Positions 55,126-64,000 of a stretch of DNA of 64,000 nucleotides are shown here, one piece after another (position 1 is the first letter of the stretch; every line of letters starts with the position of its first letter). The DNA is from Enterococcus aquimarinus. GTDB lineage: Bacteria; Bacillota; Bacilli; Lactobacillales; Enterococcaceae. A program made the position numbers and the translations under genes. The stretch lies in contig NZ_JXKD01000001.1 of assembly GCF_001885765.1 (NCBI RefSeq), forward strand, positions 124,001 through 188,000, given 5' to 3'. The notes beneath the pieces were generated by a model, which saw only the letters and a program-made list of their open reading frames with translations, was not told the DNA's origin and did no database searches.

Positions 55126-56526
55126 ATGCCTAATACGTGGGAAAAAATAACACCAAATACGATATATCAAGTATTCAAAGCGCTCCCTCTGACACAAGAA
55201 GGCAAGGATGGCCTCCTTTATTTATATCAACCGATTATTGGGGCCCAAGCGTTAGCCTTATATTTTCAGTTTTTAGGTGATGAAGCGGACTCAAACGAAA
55301 GTGAGTTCATCCATTTAGATTGTTTAAATGCCTTAAATATCGGGTTATCTCCTTTTTTAGAAGCGCGCAAACGCTTAGAAGGGATGGGTCTATTAACCGT
55401 TTTTGAAAAAGAGGATCCAGAATTCGGAAAAATGTACCTTTATCAATTAGAAGAACCACTCGTTCCACAAAAGTTTATAAAAGATGTCACGTATAGCTTT
55501 TTGCTACATCAAGCCGTAGGTGAACGAAAGTTTAAACAATTAACCCGTCGCTTTAAACCTAAAAAAATGAATATAGCCGATTATCAAGAAGTGACAGCTA
55601 ACTTTACGACTGTTTATGGGAATCTTGATTTAAATCTATTTTCCCGTACTTCTGATCAATTGGAAAAAGTTGCAAAAGAATACGAACAAGCAAAAGAATC
55701 TGGTTTAAAGGTGGATTCTACGCAGCTAGATTGGCATTTCTTAATGGAGCTAGCGAACAAAAAATTTATTTCAAAAACGAATTTTACGAGTGATTTTAAA
55801 GCACAACTGACCGTATACGCGAACTTATATGGTTATAATGAACTCGAACTGGTAGACGATTTATTAGTCCAAGTCGTCGCACTTGATACAGGACTGGTTG
55901 ATGCTAGACAACTCAAACAATTTGTCGAAAGAAAGCACCAAACGACATTTCAAAGACCAAGCATGCAGCCGGTTAGTGAAGAAGCAGATGTGCGTCGATT
56001 TAATTTACTTCGTCAAACGGGTTACTCTGAAAAAGATATTCAATTAATTAAACTGAGCGAAAAAACGGCACCGTATGATTTTTTAGAAGCAATTAAAGTG
56101 GAAAAGAAGAGTTATGTGACGGACAGTGAAAAATGGTTGTTGAAATCGTTAGTTGAACGAAGCCCATTACCAAACTCAGTGATTAATATTTTGATTCACT
56201 ACGTCTTAGTTATCCAAGACAATAGTACATTGCAACCGAATTTTGTGAATACGATTGCGACGAATTGGTCTGAAAAAGGGTTTCAAAGTCCTGAAACAGC
56301 TATTCAATATGCGCGAGAATTTGTGAAAGAATCAAAAGAAAAACAAGCAGCTCGCGAACAAGTGAAAAATACACGTCCCAATAATTATTCGCGCCCACCG
56401 ATTCGCAAAGAAACGTTGCCAGATTGGGCCATCAAGCCAAAAGTGACAGAAGAAAACCCCGAAAAACAAGCTGAAATTAATCAGCGCTTGCAAGCCTATT
56501 TAAAACGCAAAGAAGGTGAAAGTTAA
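55126..56526 (+). CDS. dnaB: Replication initiation and membrane attachment protein DnaB
   Basis: A 466-aa Firmicute DnaB, which with DnaD and DnaI loads the replicative helicase (not the helicase DnaB of E. coli). The N-terminal winged-helix domain (about residues 15-120, YQVFKALPLTQEGKDGLLYL) is followed by a DnaB/DnaD (DDBH) domain (about 290-410, with YSEKDIQLIKL). A basic C-terminus ends LQAYLKRKEGES. ATG 55126 follows AAAGGAGGAG. The stop shares one base with dnaI. Confidence 0.92.
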   Translation: MPNTWEKITPNTIYQVFKALPLTQEGKDGLLYLYQPIIGAQALALYFQFLGDEADSNESEFIHLDCLNALNIGLSPFLEARKRLEGMGLLTVFEKEDPEFGKMYLYQLEEPLVPQKFIKDVTYSFLLHQAVGERKFKQLTRRFKPKKMNIADYQEVTANFTTVYGNLDLNLFSRTSDQLEKVAKEYEQAKESGLKVDSTQLDWHFLMELANKKFISKTNFTSDFKAQLTVYANLYGYNELELVDDLLVQVVALDTGLVDARQLKQFVERKHQTTFQRPSMQPVSEEADVRRFNLLRQTGYSEKDIQLIKLSEKTAPYDFLEAIKVEKKSYVTDSEKWLLKSLVERSPLPNSVINILIHYVLVIQDNSTLQPNFVNTIATNWSEKGFQSPETAIQYAREFVKESKEKQAAREQVKNTRPNNYSRPPIRKETLPDWAIKPKVTEENPEKQAEINQRLQAYLKRKEGES

Positions 56527-57455
56527 TGGAAAATGTCGGAAGAGAATTAAATAAGCTGATTGACCAACGCAATTATCGTGCGCGTTTTCAAGAGATGATG
56601 GCAGAAGTCCTAGCCAATCCTGAAGTGAAAAGCTTTATCGACGAAAACAAAGACTATTTGACGGAAATGGATATTGAAAAAAGTTATGCAAAATTATACG
56701 AATTCGTGCAAGAAAAACGAAAATTCGATGCGCAAGATCAACGGATGATTGCCCCTGGTTACGAACCGCAATTAATCTTGAATTTCCATTCAATCGATGT
56801 TACGTATGTCCCGACCCAAGACTTATTAGCACGGAAACATCAAGAAGAAGTCCGAAATCGAATTCATGCTGTTAATATGCCAAAAGATATTCAAGATGCA
56901 CGGATTAGTAATTACGAAGGCACGACAGGACGCGGTGAAGCCTTAATGGCGAGTATTGATTTTATTGAGTCCTATACGGCAAATCCGAAACAATTTCACA
57001 AAGGGTTATATCTTGTCGGAAGTTTTGGCATTGGCAAAACCTACTTATTAGGTGCGATTGCGCGTGACTTAGCAGAAGCGGGGTATTCAACAACCCTCCT
57101 GCATTTTCCGACTTTTGCAGTGGAAATGAAGCAAGCAATTGGCAAAGATTTAGTAGGCGAAAAACTCAATGAGATTAAAAATGCGCCCGTTTTAATGTTA
57201 GATGATATTGGGGCGGATGCGATGAGTAGCTGGATTCGCGATGAAGTATTCGGTGTCATCTTGCAACATCGTATGCAAGAACAATTGCCTACTTTCTTTT
57301 CCTCCAATTTCACCATGTTAGAATTAGAACGCCATCTATCCGTGACACAACGTGGAGAAGAAGAACCACTAAAAGCGAAGCGAATTATGGAGCGCATTCG
57401 TTATTTAACAAAAGAAATTGAAATGACCGGTAAAAATCGCCGAAATCAATCATGA
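56526..57455 (+). CDS. dnaI: Primosomal helicase loader DnaI
   Basis: A 309-aa AAA+ ATPase. The N-terminal helicase-binding domain (about 1-130) is followed by Walker A GSFGIGKTYLL (about 164-174), Walker B VLMLDDIGADAMS (about 220-232), and SSNFTMLELERHL. It loads the replicative helicase onto oriC. ATG 56526 lies in TAATG after dnaB, so the two are coupled. The family zinc ligands in the N-terminal domain are not obvious here. Confidence 0.93.
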   Translation: MENVGRELNKLIDQRNYRARFQEMMAEVLANPEVKSFIDENKDYLTEMDIEKSYAKLYEFVQEKRKFDAQDQRMIAPGYEPQLILNFHSIDVTYVPTQDLLARKHQEEVRNRIHAVNMPKDIQDARISNYEGTTGRGEALMASIDFIESYTANPKQFHKGLYLVGSFGIGKTYLLGAIARDLAEAGYSTTLLHFPTFAVEMKQAIGKDLVGEKLNEIKNAPVLMLDDIGADAMSSWIRDEVFGVILQHRMQEQLPTFFSSNFTMLELERHLSVTQRGEEEPLKAKRIMERIRYLTKEIEMTGKNRRNQS

Positions 57456-57471
57456 GGAGGATCAACACAGT

Positions 57472-57912
57472 ATGAAAAAAATAATCAATGGTAGTTTAAT
57501 CTTATTTTCAGTGATGTTACTAGGTGCCTGTACAACAACAACAAATACCGAATCGACTCAGAGTGAGTCGATGGTTGAAAGTAGCAATAGCATGTCTACA
57601 ACGAAGGAGGAAGAAATCGTGACCATTTTTACAGCAACGGTTGAAAGTGTAACAGAATTAGAAACACAAGAATCAGCTGTCCAAATTTTACTAACCGATG
57701 TAGAAGCCGTGCAAGATTCCGAAAATGCGACGACTTCGTTTAATGACGGGGTGGCAATTAATGTTGATCCTACAACACTGGATTTTGATTTTAATGATCT
57801 AAAAGCGGGCGATAAACTGAAAGTATCGTTGGATCACCCAGCGATCATGACCATGTCCATCCCACCGCAAATTCCAGGGAATTCAATTCTTTCGGTGGAA
57901 TTAGTGAAGTAA
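57472..57912 (+). CDS. Putative lipoprotein, function unknown
   Basis: A 146-aa lipoprotein. The signal MKKIINGSLILFSVMLLGAC has a clear LGAC lipobox; Ser/Thr/Glu-rich sequence follows (about 21-48). The mature part (about 50-146, IFTATVESVTELE...GDKLKVSLDHP) looks like a small beta-barrel of DUF3221 or OB type, but I do not recognise it firmly. ATGAGGAGG precedes ATG 57472, 16 bases after dnaI, so it is likely at the end of that operon. The CTTTT start of the mature protein resembles the PepSY lipoprotein at 3306, only in the linker. Confidence 0.75.
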   Translation: MKKIINGSLILFSVMLLGACTTTTNTESTQSESMVESSNSMSTTKEEEIVTIFTATVESVTELETQESAVQILLTDVEAVQDSENATTSFNDGVAINVDPTTLDFDFNDLKAGDKLKVSLDHPAIMTMSIPPQIPGNSILSVELVK

Positions 57913-57921
57913 TTTCTTTTT

Positions 57922-57955
57922 AAGAGTTGCGACGATTTCCTGTCGCAACTCTCTT
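57922..57955 (+). terminator. Terminator of the nrdR-dnaB-dnaI-lipoprotein operon
   Basis: AGAGTTGCGAC (57923-57933) pairs with GTCGCAACTCT (57942-57952); only a weak T-tract follows. Confidence 0.75.
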
Positions 57956-57984
57956 ATCATTTTATTTTGGAGGTTGTTTTTTTA

Positions 57985-58686
57985 GTGAATGAACAAGTTT
58001 TATCATCAAGGTTAATGCAAGTCGGAAAACAAGTTCCACTCGGTGCACGTTTAGCGGATATCGGTTCCGATCATGCTTATTTACCTACTTACTTAGTATT
58101 AAAGCAGCAAATTCCTTTTGCCGTTGCGGGAGAAGTCGTTAGAGGGCCATATGAATCGGCAAAGAAACAAGTAGCAAAAAACGGCTTAGAAAATCAGATT
58201 ATTGTTCGGTTAGCAGATGGTCTCGCGGCAATCCATGCAGAAGATCAGATTGATGCGATTTCCATTGCTGGAATGGGTGGCGCCTTGATTCGCAACATAT
58301 TAGAAAATGGTAAACAACAAGGACAACTAACAGGTAATGAAACCTTGATTTTACAACCCAATGTGGGTGAAGCAACGTTGCGAAACTGGTTGATACGAAA
58401 TGACTATGAAATTCGTCATGAAGAAATACTAGAAGAAAATCAAAAAATTTATGAAATCATTGTAGCGATTCCCAGTGATCGTAACTTGTCGTATTCAAAG
58501 AAAGAGTTGTTTTTTGGACCGATTTTATTAAAGGAGCGATCGCTTATTTTCTTACAAAAATGGCAAAAAGAGTTAACGAATAAACAACGCGTGCTCAAAG
58601 AATTAACAAAAGCGCAAGAATTACCTCTGGAAAAAATAGCAGAAGTCAAAGAACAATTACAATGGATCGAGGAGGTCTTAGCATAA
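57985..58686 (+). CDS. trmK: tRNA (adenine22-N1)-methyltransferase TrmK
   Basis: A 233-aa class I methyltransferase. GTG 57985 follows TTGGAGG; an in-frame TTG at 57967 is the ribosome site itself. ARLADIGSDHAYLPTYLV (about residues 21-38) binds SAM, and ISIAGMGGALIRNIL (about 92-106) is the family motif. It methylates A22 of tRNA. The C-terminus is a coiled coil (about 170-233). It is paired with the Nif3-like gene as B. subtilis yqfN-yqfO, sharing one base. Confidence 0.92.
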   Translation: MNEQVLSSRLMQVGKQVPLGARLADIGSDHAYLPTYLVLKQQIPFAVAGEVVRGPYESAKKQVAKNGLENQIIVRLADGLAAIHAEDQIDAISIAGMGGALIRNILENGKQQGQLTGNETLILQPNVGEATLRNWLIRNDYEIRHEEILEENQKIYEIIVAIPSDRNLSYSKKELFFGPILLKERSLIFLQKWQKELTNKQRVLKELTKAQELPLEKIAEVKEQLQWIEEVLA

Positions 58687-59804
58687 TGGTGAATGGCTTA
58701 GAAGTGATTCGTCGTTTCGAAACGCGTTTCCCTTTATGGTTGGCAGAAGAAGGCGATCCGGTTGGATTACATATTGGAGAGCTTGATCGCAATATTGAGC
58801 GTATCATGGTTACCTTAGACGTTCGTCCAGAAGTCGTTGCAGAAGCAATCGAAAAGCAAGTCGATCTCATTATTGCAAAACATCCGCCAATTTTTCGTCC
58901 GATTCAGCGCTTGACGCCTGAAAATCCGCAAACTAAAATGTATTTGGATTTGATTAAGCATGACATTGCGGTTTATGCAGCACATACGAATATGGATATT
59001 GCTCAAAATGGCTTAAATGATTGGTTTTGTGAAGCTTTAGGAGTGGAAGTCGATCATTATCTAACAAAAACGCATGAAGTGGCTTTGCGCAAATTAGTCG
59101 TGTTTACACCAAAAGATAATGCTCATACGATGCGACAAGCATTGGGCGATGCGGGAGCAGGATCACAAGGCGAATACCATCATACGAGTTATTCCATGTC
59201 CGGTATTGGACGCTTTACACCTACTGAGTCGGCAGACCCGACCATTGGCGTAGCGCATCAACCGGAAGAAGTTTCTGAAGAAAGAATTGAAGTCATCTAT
59301 CCTGAAACGATTGAACGTCAAGTGATAGAAGCGATGCTTGCGGTTCATCCTTATGAAGAACCTGCTTATGATATCCTCTCTTTACACAATCCGCCGCAGA
59401 CTTATGGCGTCGGACGAGTAGGTTCGTTAAAAGAAGCCATGTCGCTTGATGATTTTGTTGAGAAAGTAAAACGTTGCTTTGATTTAGAGACACTACGCGT
59501 AATCGAACCAACGAATCCTAAAAAACACATTAAGCGCATTGCTATTTGTGGTGGTTCAGGTGAGAAGTTTTATGTTGATGCTTTAAAACACCGAGCAGAT
59601 GTTTATCTTACCGGGGACGTCTACTATCATACAGCTCATGATATGCAAGCTGCAGGGTTGACTGTGATTGATCCTGGACACCATATTGAAGTGCTTTGTG
59701 TCCCTAAAGTAGTAGAAATATTAGAAAAATGGAAAAAAACAGAAGAATGGGATGTTGCGATTATTCCTTCCCGGACGAATACGAATCCTTTCCAAGATAG
59801 ATGA
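58686..59804 (+). CDS. Nif3-like dinuclear metal center protein (YqfO type)
   Basis: A 372-aa Nif3/DUF34 protein. ATG 58686 lies in TAATG after trmK, with GAGGAGG about 12 bases upstream. Metal ligands appear in AKHPPIFRPIQRL (about residues 61-73), HTNMDIAQNGLND (about 99-111) and, near the end, DPGHHIEVLCV. A middle insertion of the PII-like YqfO kind (about 128-232) is present. Often named GTP cyclohydrolase I type 2, but the true reaction is uncertain. Confidence 0.9.
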   Translation: MVNGLEVIRRFETRFPLWLAEEGDPVGLHIGELDRNIERIMVTLDVRPEVVAEAIEKQVDLIIAKHPPIFRPIQRLTPENPQTKMYLDLIKHDIAVYAAHTNMDIAQNGLNDWFCEALGVEVDHYLTKTHEVALRKLVVFTPKDNAHTMRQALGDAGAGSQGEYHHTSYSMSGIGRFTPTESADPTIGVAHQPEEVSEERIEVIYPETIERQVIEAMLAVHPYEEPAYDILSLHNPPQTYGVGRVGSLKEAMSLDDFVEKVKRCFDLETLRVIEPTNPKKHIKRIAICGGSGEKFYVDALKHRADVYLTGDVYYHTAHDMQAAGLTVIDPGHHIEVLCVPKVVEILEKWKKTEEWDVAIIPSRTNTNPFQDR

Positions 59805-59825
59805 TAGATGAGGAGAAAAAGTAAA

Positions 59826-61058
59826 ATGAAATATGACAATTTATTACCCCGTTTTTTACGTTATGTTCAAATTGAAACGCAATCAGATCCAACGAGCAAG
59901 ACGACACCATCAACGCAATCACAAGTCGATTTTGCGATGATTCTAAAAAAAGAATTAGAAGAATTAGGCATGTCGGATGTTTTTTACAATGAAGCGAATG
60001 GTTTTTTAACGGCAACGTTACCTGCAAACACTGACAAGAAAGTCCCTTCGATTGGCTTTATTGCCCATTTAGACACGGCTGATTTTAATGCAGTGAACGT
60101 TCAACCAAAAATCGTCGAAAATTACGATGGTGAGTCAACGATTTCGTTAGATGCACAAGGGAAATACACGTTAAATATTGAGGATTTCCCTAACTTAAAA
60201 AATTATCAAGGACAGACACTAATTACAACGGATGGCTCCACGTTACTTGGAGCAGATGATAAATCGGGGATTGCAGAAATCATGACGGCCATGGAAGTCT
60301 TACTTGCAAACCCTGAAATCAAACATGGTGAAATTAAGGTTGCTTTTGGTCCTGATGAAGAAATTGGTGTGGGCGCGGATAAATTTGACGTCGCGCAATT
60401 TGCGGTTGATTTTGCTTATACGATGGATGGCGGTCCCGTGGGCGAATTGCAGTACGAGACGTTTAATGCTGCCCAAGCGGATATTACCATTTACGGTAAA
60501 AACGTTCATCCTGGCACGGCCAAAGATACGCTGATCAATGCAGTCTTATTAGGAATTGAATTTAACAATGCCTTGCCGGCTGATGAAGTTCCTGAAAAAA
60601 CCGAAGGATCAGAAGGATTTTTCCATTTGATGAGCTTTGAAGGAAATCCAGAAGAAGCAAAATTATCCATTATTATTCGTGATCATGACCGTGAAAAATT
60701 CCAAGCACGCAAGGAACTTGTCCGCACCATTCAATCTCAAATCAATGCTCGTTTTAGCGAAGAACGTGTCCAAATGACGTTAGAAGATAACTATTACAAT
60801 ATGAAAGAAGTCATTGAAAAAGACATGAGCATTGTAGAACTGGCTAAAAATGCGATGATTGAATTAGGAATTACCCCAATTATTGAACCCGTCCGCGGTG
60901 GAACAGATGGTTCGAAAATTTCTTTCATGGGAATTCCTACACCAAATATTTTTGCGGGTGGCGAAAATATGCATGGCCGCTTTGAGTTTGTTGCGTTAGA
61001 ATCGATGGAAAAAGCAACTGAGGTTATTGTAAAAATAGCAGAATTGAATGCGAAATAA
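59826..61058 (+). CDS. pepT: Peptidase T (tripeptidase)
   Basis: A 410-aa M20B metallopeptidase. ATG 59826 follows GAGGAG; ATG 59808 overlaps that site and is rejected. Metal-binding residues lie in [11 protein letters not shown] (about 74-84), [20 protein letters not shown] (about 133-152), [12 protein letters not shown] (about 175-186) and [11 protein letters not shown] (about 378-388). It removes the N-terminal residue of tripeptides, feeding amino-acid supply. Monocistronic after a short spacer from the Nif3-like gene. Confidence 0.95.
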   Translation: MKYDNLLPRFLRYVQIETQSDPTSKTTPSTQSQVDFAMILKKELEELGMSDVFYNEANGFLTATLPANTDKKVPSIGFIAHLDTADFNAVNVQPKIVENYDGESTISLDAQGKYTLNIEDFPNLKNYQGQTLITTDGSTLLGADDKSGIAEIMTAMEVLLANPEIKHGEIKVAFGPDEEIGVGADKFDVAQFAVDFAYTMDGGPVGELQYETFNAAQADITIYGKNVHPGTAKDTLINAVLLGIEFNNALPADEVPEKTEGSEGFFHLMSFEGNPEEAKLSIIIRDHDREKFQARKELVRTIQSQINARFSEERVQMTLEDNYYNMKEVIEKDMSIVELAKNAMIELGITPIIEPVRGGTDGSKISFMGIPTPNIFAGGENMHGRFEFVALESMEKATEVIVKIAELNAK

Positions 61059-61155
61059 ATATATTTCATCTTTTCTTTAACTTTAAGTTACCTGCACAAT
61101 AGCCTGATTAGATTCCCTTTTTCAGCTTTTCACGATAAGGCACCTGTCGCTTACG

Positions 61156-61193
61156 AAAAAACCATTATTTTCGCATAAATAATGGTTTTTTTT
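61156..61193 (+). terminator. Terminator between pepT and the YbhN-like gene
   Basis: AACCATTATTT (61160-61170) pairs with AAATAATGGTT (61177-61187), A-run before and T-run after; it works in both directions. Confidence 0.88.
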
Positions 61194-61194
61194 C

Positions 61195-61222
61195 TGTACA
61201 CCTCCTCTAAAAATGGTATGAT
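61195..61222 (+). promoter_or_regulatory. Promoter of the YbhN-like gene
   Basis: -35 TGTACA (61195-61200), a 16-base spacer, and extended -10 TGGTATGAT with TATGAT at 61217-61222. It rules out the earlier ATG 61227 as start. Confidence 0.6.
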
Positions 61223-61253
61223 AAGAATGACTGACCAAGAAGGAAGTGGCGAT

Positions 61254-62276
61254 TTGGCAACATCAAATAAGACAACAAATACGATGAAATTTTTAGTAAA
61301 AGTACTCATATTACTCATTTTTTTAGCATTTATCGCCTATTATCTACGTGCTTCTTTTGGAGATATTTTTCAGCAATTAGGTCAAACGAGTCTGCGTCTT
61401 TTGATTATTGTGACAAGCTTAGGAATGGGTTATTTATTTTTAGAAGGGAAGATGCTCAAAGAAACCGTTGCACCATTCTCTCAAACCTTTACGACCTGGA
61501 ATGGCATGATGGCTTCCTGTTATACGGCTTTTTACCGACTGATTACATTTGGTACAGGAACGATTTTTGCAGAAATTAATTTTTATCATCGTAAACAAAT
61601 GACGGTTTCTCAAGGTGTTGGCGTTGCGATTTTACGATTTATTTTTTTTAAGATTTCGACACTTACCATTGCTATAATCGCGTTAAGTTTGAGTTTTAGA
61701 GAATTATATGCCACGTCGCCTAGTTTTTTCTGGGTATTGATTATGAGTATACTGATTAATGCGGCACTCTCTGGAGGACTCCTTTTGGCGGCCTTATCAA
61801 TCAAATTGCAAATTGGATTAATGAGTTTGTGCAATCGTTTTTTAAAAAATGACAAAGCACGTGCTGTAGTTGATCGAGGAAATATCCAAATTAATGCCTT
61901 AAGACGAATGTTACACGAAACGATGCAAAATAAAACGGTACTGTATAAAGTCTATTTTTGGAGTATCGTGAAAATTCTCGCGTGGTTTATTATTCCGTAT
62001 GCCTGTTTAGTCAGTGATTATCCGGAAATAAATATTTTCTGGACGATTGGTTTAATTAGCTTTGTCACCGTGATTGCGGGTGTTATTCCTACGCCGGCTG
62101 GTATCGGTTCATTTGATTTTGCCTATCTAGTTGTTTTTAGAGCGTTAGTTGGAACTGTCGATGCGGCGTCTTCGTTGTTACTGTATCGTTACGCGACATT
62201 CTTGATTCCGTTTTTAGTAGGCCTAATCTATGTCGTTTCAACGAATGGGTTCATCAAGCGTGAGCTAAAAAAATAG
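61254..62276 (+). CDS. Lysylphosphatidylglycerol synthase transmembrane / YbhN family membrane protein
   Basis: A 340-aa integral membrane protein with about eight TM helices. TTG 61254 follows AAGGAAGTGG; upstream starts lie in the promoter. Family marks are YTAFYRLITFGTGTIFAEIN (about 85-104) and GVIPTPAGIGSFDFAYL (about 283-299, the GxxPxxPGGxG-type motif, here PTPAGIG). This resembles the flippase half of MprF without the synthase half. It probably moves a lipid or acts with a glycosyltransferase; the substrate is unknown. Confidence 0.82.
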   Translation: MATSNKTTNTMKFLVKVLILLIFLAFIAYYLRASFGDIFQQLGQTSLRLLIIVTSLGMGYLFLEGKMLKETVAPFSQTFTTWNGMMASCYTAFYRLITFGTGTIFAEINFYHRKQMTVSQGVGVAILRFIFFKISTLTIAIIALSLSFRELYATSPSFFWVLIMSILINAALSGGLLLAALSIKLQIGLMSLCNRFLKNDKARAVVDRGNIQINALRRMLHETMQNKTVLYKVYFWSIVKILAWFIIPYACLVSDYPEINIFWTIGLISFVTVIAGVIPTPAGIGSFDFAYLVVFRALVGTVDAASSLLLYRYATFLIPFLVGLIYVVSTNGFIKRELKK

Positions 62277-62317
62277 AGTAAAAAGAGAAGGTGGATGCTC
62301 TTTTTACTCTATTTTTT
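62274..62317 (+). terminator. Terminator overlapping the YbhN-like stop codon
   Basis: TAGAGTAAAAAGAG (62274-62287) pairs with CTCTTTTTACTCTA (62298-62311), then TTTTTT. The stem includes the stop codon. Confidence 0.9.
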
Positions 62318-62385
62318 CATTTTTTTTACAACATTGAAATGATTATAGTGCCTTCTTCAATAGCGATTATTTAAAAAGGTTTTTA

Positions 62386-62403
62386 TTTGACCAATGTTGA
62401 CCA
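62386..62403 (-). promoter_or_regulatory. CtsR operator of clpB
   Basis: Read on the minus strand: GGTCAAC-ATT-GGTCAAA, close to the CtsR consensus. It overlaps the clpB -35. Confidence 0.88.
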
Positions 62404-62415
62404 ATTGATTATAAT
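62387..62415 (+). promoter_or_regulatory. clpB promoter
   Basis: -35 TTGACC (62387-62392), a 17-base spacer, and -10 TATAAT (62410-62415). Confidence 0.88.
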
Positions 62416-62456
62416 AATAAATGAAGTTAAAACTTCAAGATGGGAGGAACAACTAA

Positions 62457-64000
62457 ATGAATATTGAAAAAATGACTACCACTTTACAAAGTGCACTGTC
62501 TGAAGCGCAACAAGTCGCGATTACCCGTCATCATCAAGAAATTGATATCGTTCATTTATGGAAAATTTTTATGCAACCAAACCAATTTGCTCGTAACTTC
62601 TATGCAGATGCAGGTGTCGATGTGGATGCTTTTGAAACCGAAATCGACAAAGAACTCGATCGTCGACCAACTGTTTCTGGTGGGAATGTCCAATACGGGC
62701 AATCGATGAGTCAAAATTTATTTCAATTGTTTAATGAAGCCGATCAACTAAAAAATGCGTTTGGTGACGAGTATTTATCAACGGAAATCGTTGTCTTAGC
62801 CTTAATGCAATTAAAAAATTATGTCTTAACGAAATATTTAAAACAACGAGGAATAACTGAAAAAGAATTACGTAAAAATATTGAAGAAATTCGAGGAGGG
62901 GATCGTGTGACATCACAAAATCAAGAAGAACAATACAAAGCGCTTGAAAAATACGGTGTTGATTTAGTTCAACTTGTGAAAAATGGTAAGATGGATCCAA
63001 TTATCGGACGTGATGAAGAGATTCGAGATGTGATTCGAATTCTAACCCGGAAAACAAAAAATAATCCGGTTTTAATTGGGGAACCAGGGGTCGGTAAAAC
63101 GGCCATTGTTGAGGGTCTGGCACAACGAATTGTTCGTAAAGACGTACCAGAGAATTTAAAAGATAAAACCATTTTTTCATTAGACATGGGCTCGTTAATT
63201 GCCGGTGCGAAATTCCGTGGAGAATTTGAAGAAAGACTAAAAGCGGTCTTACAAGAAGTCAAAAAATCAGAAGGTCGTATTATTTTATTTATTGATGAAA
63301 TTCATACAATCGTAGGAGCTGGAAAAACGGAAGGTAGTATGGATGCTGGGAATATTCTCAAACCAATGCTTGCCCGAGGAGAATTGCATACGATTGGCGC
63401 AACGACGCTCGATGAATACCGTGAATACATGGAATCAGATAAAGCGCTCGAACGTCGTTTCCAAAAAGTACTCGTTCAAGAGCCAACGGTCGAAGATACG
63501 ATTTCGATTTTACGTGGACTGAAAGAACGTTTTGAAATTCATCATGGCGTAAACATTCATGACAACGCCTTAGTTGCGGCTGCCGTGTTATCTGATCGTT
63601 ATATTACCGACCGCTTTTTACCTGATAAAGCCATTGATTTGATGGATGAAGCATCGGCGACAATTCGAGTGGAAATGAACTCCATGCCAACAGAGTTAGA
63701 TCAAGTGATTCGTCGTTTGATGCAATTGGAAATTGAAGAAGCCGCTTTGAAGAAAGAGTCCGATGATGCTTCTAAAAAAAGATTAGGGGTTCTTCAAGAA
63801 GAGTTAGCTGAATTACGAGAAGAAGCCAATCAAATGAAGATGCAGTGGGAAACTGAAAAAGAAGAAGTCAATGTCTTATCCAATAAACGAGCAGAAATTG
63901 ACAAAGCGAAACATGAATTAGAAGATGCGGAAAACAATTACGATTTAGAAAGAGCGGCGGTTCTACGTCATGGCACAATTCCGCAATTAGAAAAGGAATT
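62457..64000 (+). CDS. clpB: Disaggregase ClpB, 5' part (runs off the window)
   Basis: The first 514 codons of an Hsp100 disaggregase. ATG 62457 follows GGGAGGAAC. The Clp-N domain (about 1-145) is followed by NBD1 with Walker A GEPGVGKT (208-215), Walker [11 protein letters not shown], and the arginine-finger region, then the coiled-coil M-domain (about 400-514 and beyond). It rescues aggregated proteins with DnaK; it lacks the ClpP loop. Codon 151 is a GTG preceded by GAGGAGGGG at five bases, a likely second start. Regulated by CtsR. Confidence 0.96.
   Translation, partial: MNIEKMTTTLQSALSEAQQVAITRHHQEIDIVHLWKIFMQPNQFARNFYADAGVDVDAFETEIDKELDRRPTVSGGNVQYGQSMSQNLFQLFNEADQLKNAFGDEYLSTEIVVLALMQLKNYVLTKYLKQRGITEKELRKNIEEIRGGDRVTSQNQEEQYKALEKYGVDLVQLVKNGKMDPIIGRDEEIRDVIRILTRKTKNNPVLIGEPGVGKTAIVEGLAQRIVRKDVPENLKDKTIFSLDMGSLIAGAKFRGEFEERLKAVLQEVKKSEGRIILFIDEIHTIVGAGKTEGSMDAGNILKPMLARGELHTIGATTLDEYREYMESDKALERRFQKVLVQEPTVEDTISILRGLKERFEIHHGVNIHDNALVAAAVLSDRYITDRFLPDKAIDLMDEASATIRVEMNSMPTELDQVIRRLMQLEIEEAALKKESDDASKKRLGVLQEELAELREEANQMKMQWETEKEEVNVLSNKRAEIDKAKHELEDAENNYDLERAAVLRHGTIPQLEKE

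Noticed and set aside
61090-61155. Short minus-strand frame RKRQVPYREKLKKGI after pepT
   Set aside because: Only 16 codons, no start and no match; chance cannot be excluded.

Overview
The window is a contiguous piece of a low-GC Gram-positive chromosome, most likely an Enterococcus or a very close relative. Evidence: HPr and EI of enterococcal type, a maltose phosphorylase/MapP maltose pathway, the bgsA-bgsB glucolipid pair, a FabT-headed fatty-acid operon, ClpE plus ClpB with CtsR boxes, and DUF1827, DUF1149, YlbF/YlbG and DnaB/DnaI proteins of Lactobacillales type. No rRNA, tRNA, CRISPR array, intact insertion sequence or prophage is visible. Almost everything is core genome.

Layout. 1-3300: a partial Na+/Ca2+ exchanger, then a TetR regulator with a HrtB/HrtA-type ABC exporter, both behind the same palindromic operator. 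3300-7000 (minus): a PepSY lipoprotein, DUF1827, and clpE with a CtsR box. 7000-9420: a small unknown gene and ptsH-ptsI. 9540-13310: glycolipid synthesis (bgsA, bgsB), a beta-hydroxyacid dehydrogenase and ykuJ. 13330-22900: a GNAT gene, then fabT-fabH-acpP-fabD-fabG-fabF-accB-fabZ-accC-accD-accA. A hairpin sits between acpP and fabD, where enterococci normally carry fabK. 22900-34930: thioesterase, typA, a 460-bp structured gap, ylaN-ftsW-pyc-ylbC-like-ylbF-ylbG, then rsmD-coaD-sepM/ylbL. 35000-42430: the divergent maltose locus, malP-malB-malM (minus) and malT-mapP (plus), around a LacI-type operator; no malR is present here. 42450-50220: small accessory and housekeeping genes (two VOC proteins, a membrane protein, DUF1149, a phosphatase, tex, murC, a Bax-inhibitor-1-like protein, YjbR/MmcQ). 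50350-59800: polA-mutM-coaE, then nrdR-dnaB-dnaI-lipoprotein and trmK-nif3. 59800-64000: pepT, a YbhN-like membrane protein, and the 5' part of clpB with a CtsR box.

How the genes work together. The fab/acc block makes acyl chains under FabT, and bgsA/bgsB place glucose on diacylglycerol to anchor lipoteichoic acid. EI/HPr feed phosphate to MalT; MapP removes it inside the cell, and MalP plus MalB turn maltose into glucose and glucose 6-phosphate. ClpE and ClpB share near-identical CtsR heptads. The polA-dnaI stretch handles replication and repair.

The more unusual signals are small: missing fabK with a hairpin in its place, missing malR, a hairpin between malP and malB, an internal ribosome site and GTG in clpB, a promoter buried in a terminator arm, coding-like fossils in three gaps, and a structured 460-bp gap downstream of typA. 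I found no convincing new multi-gene system.
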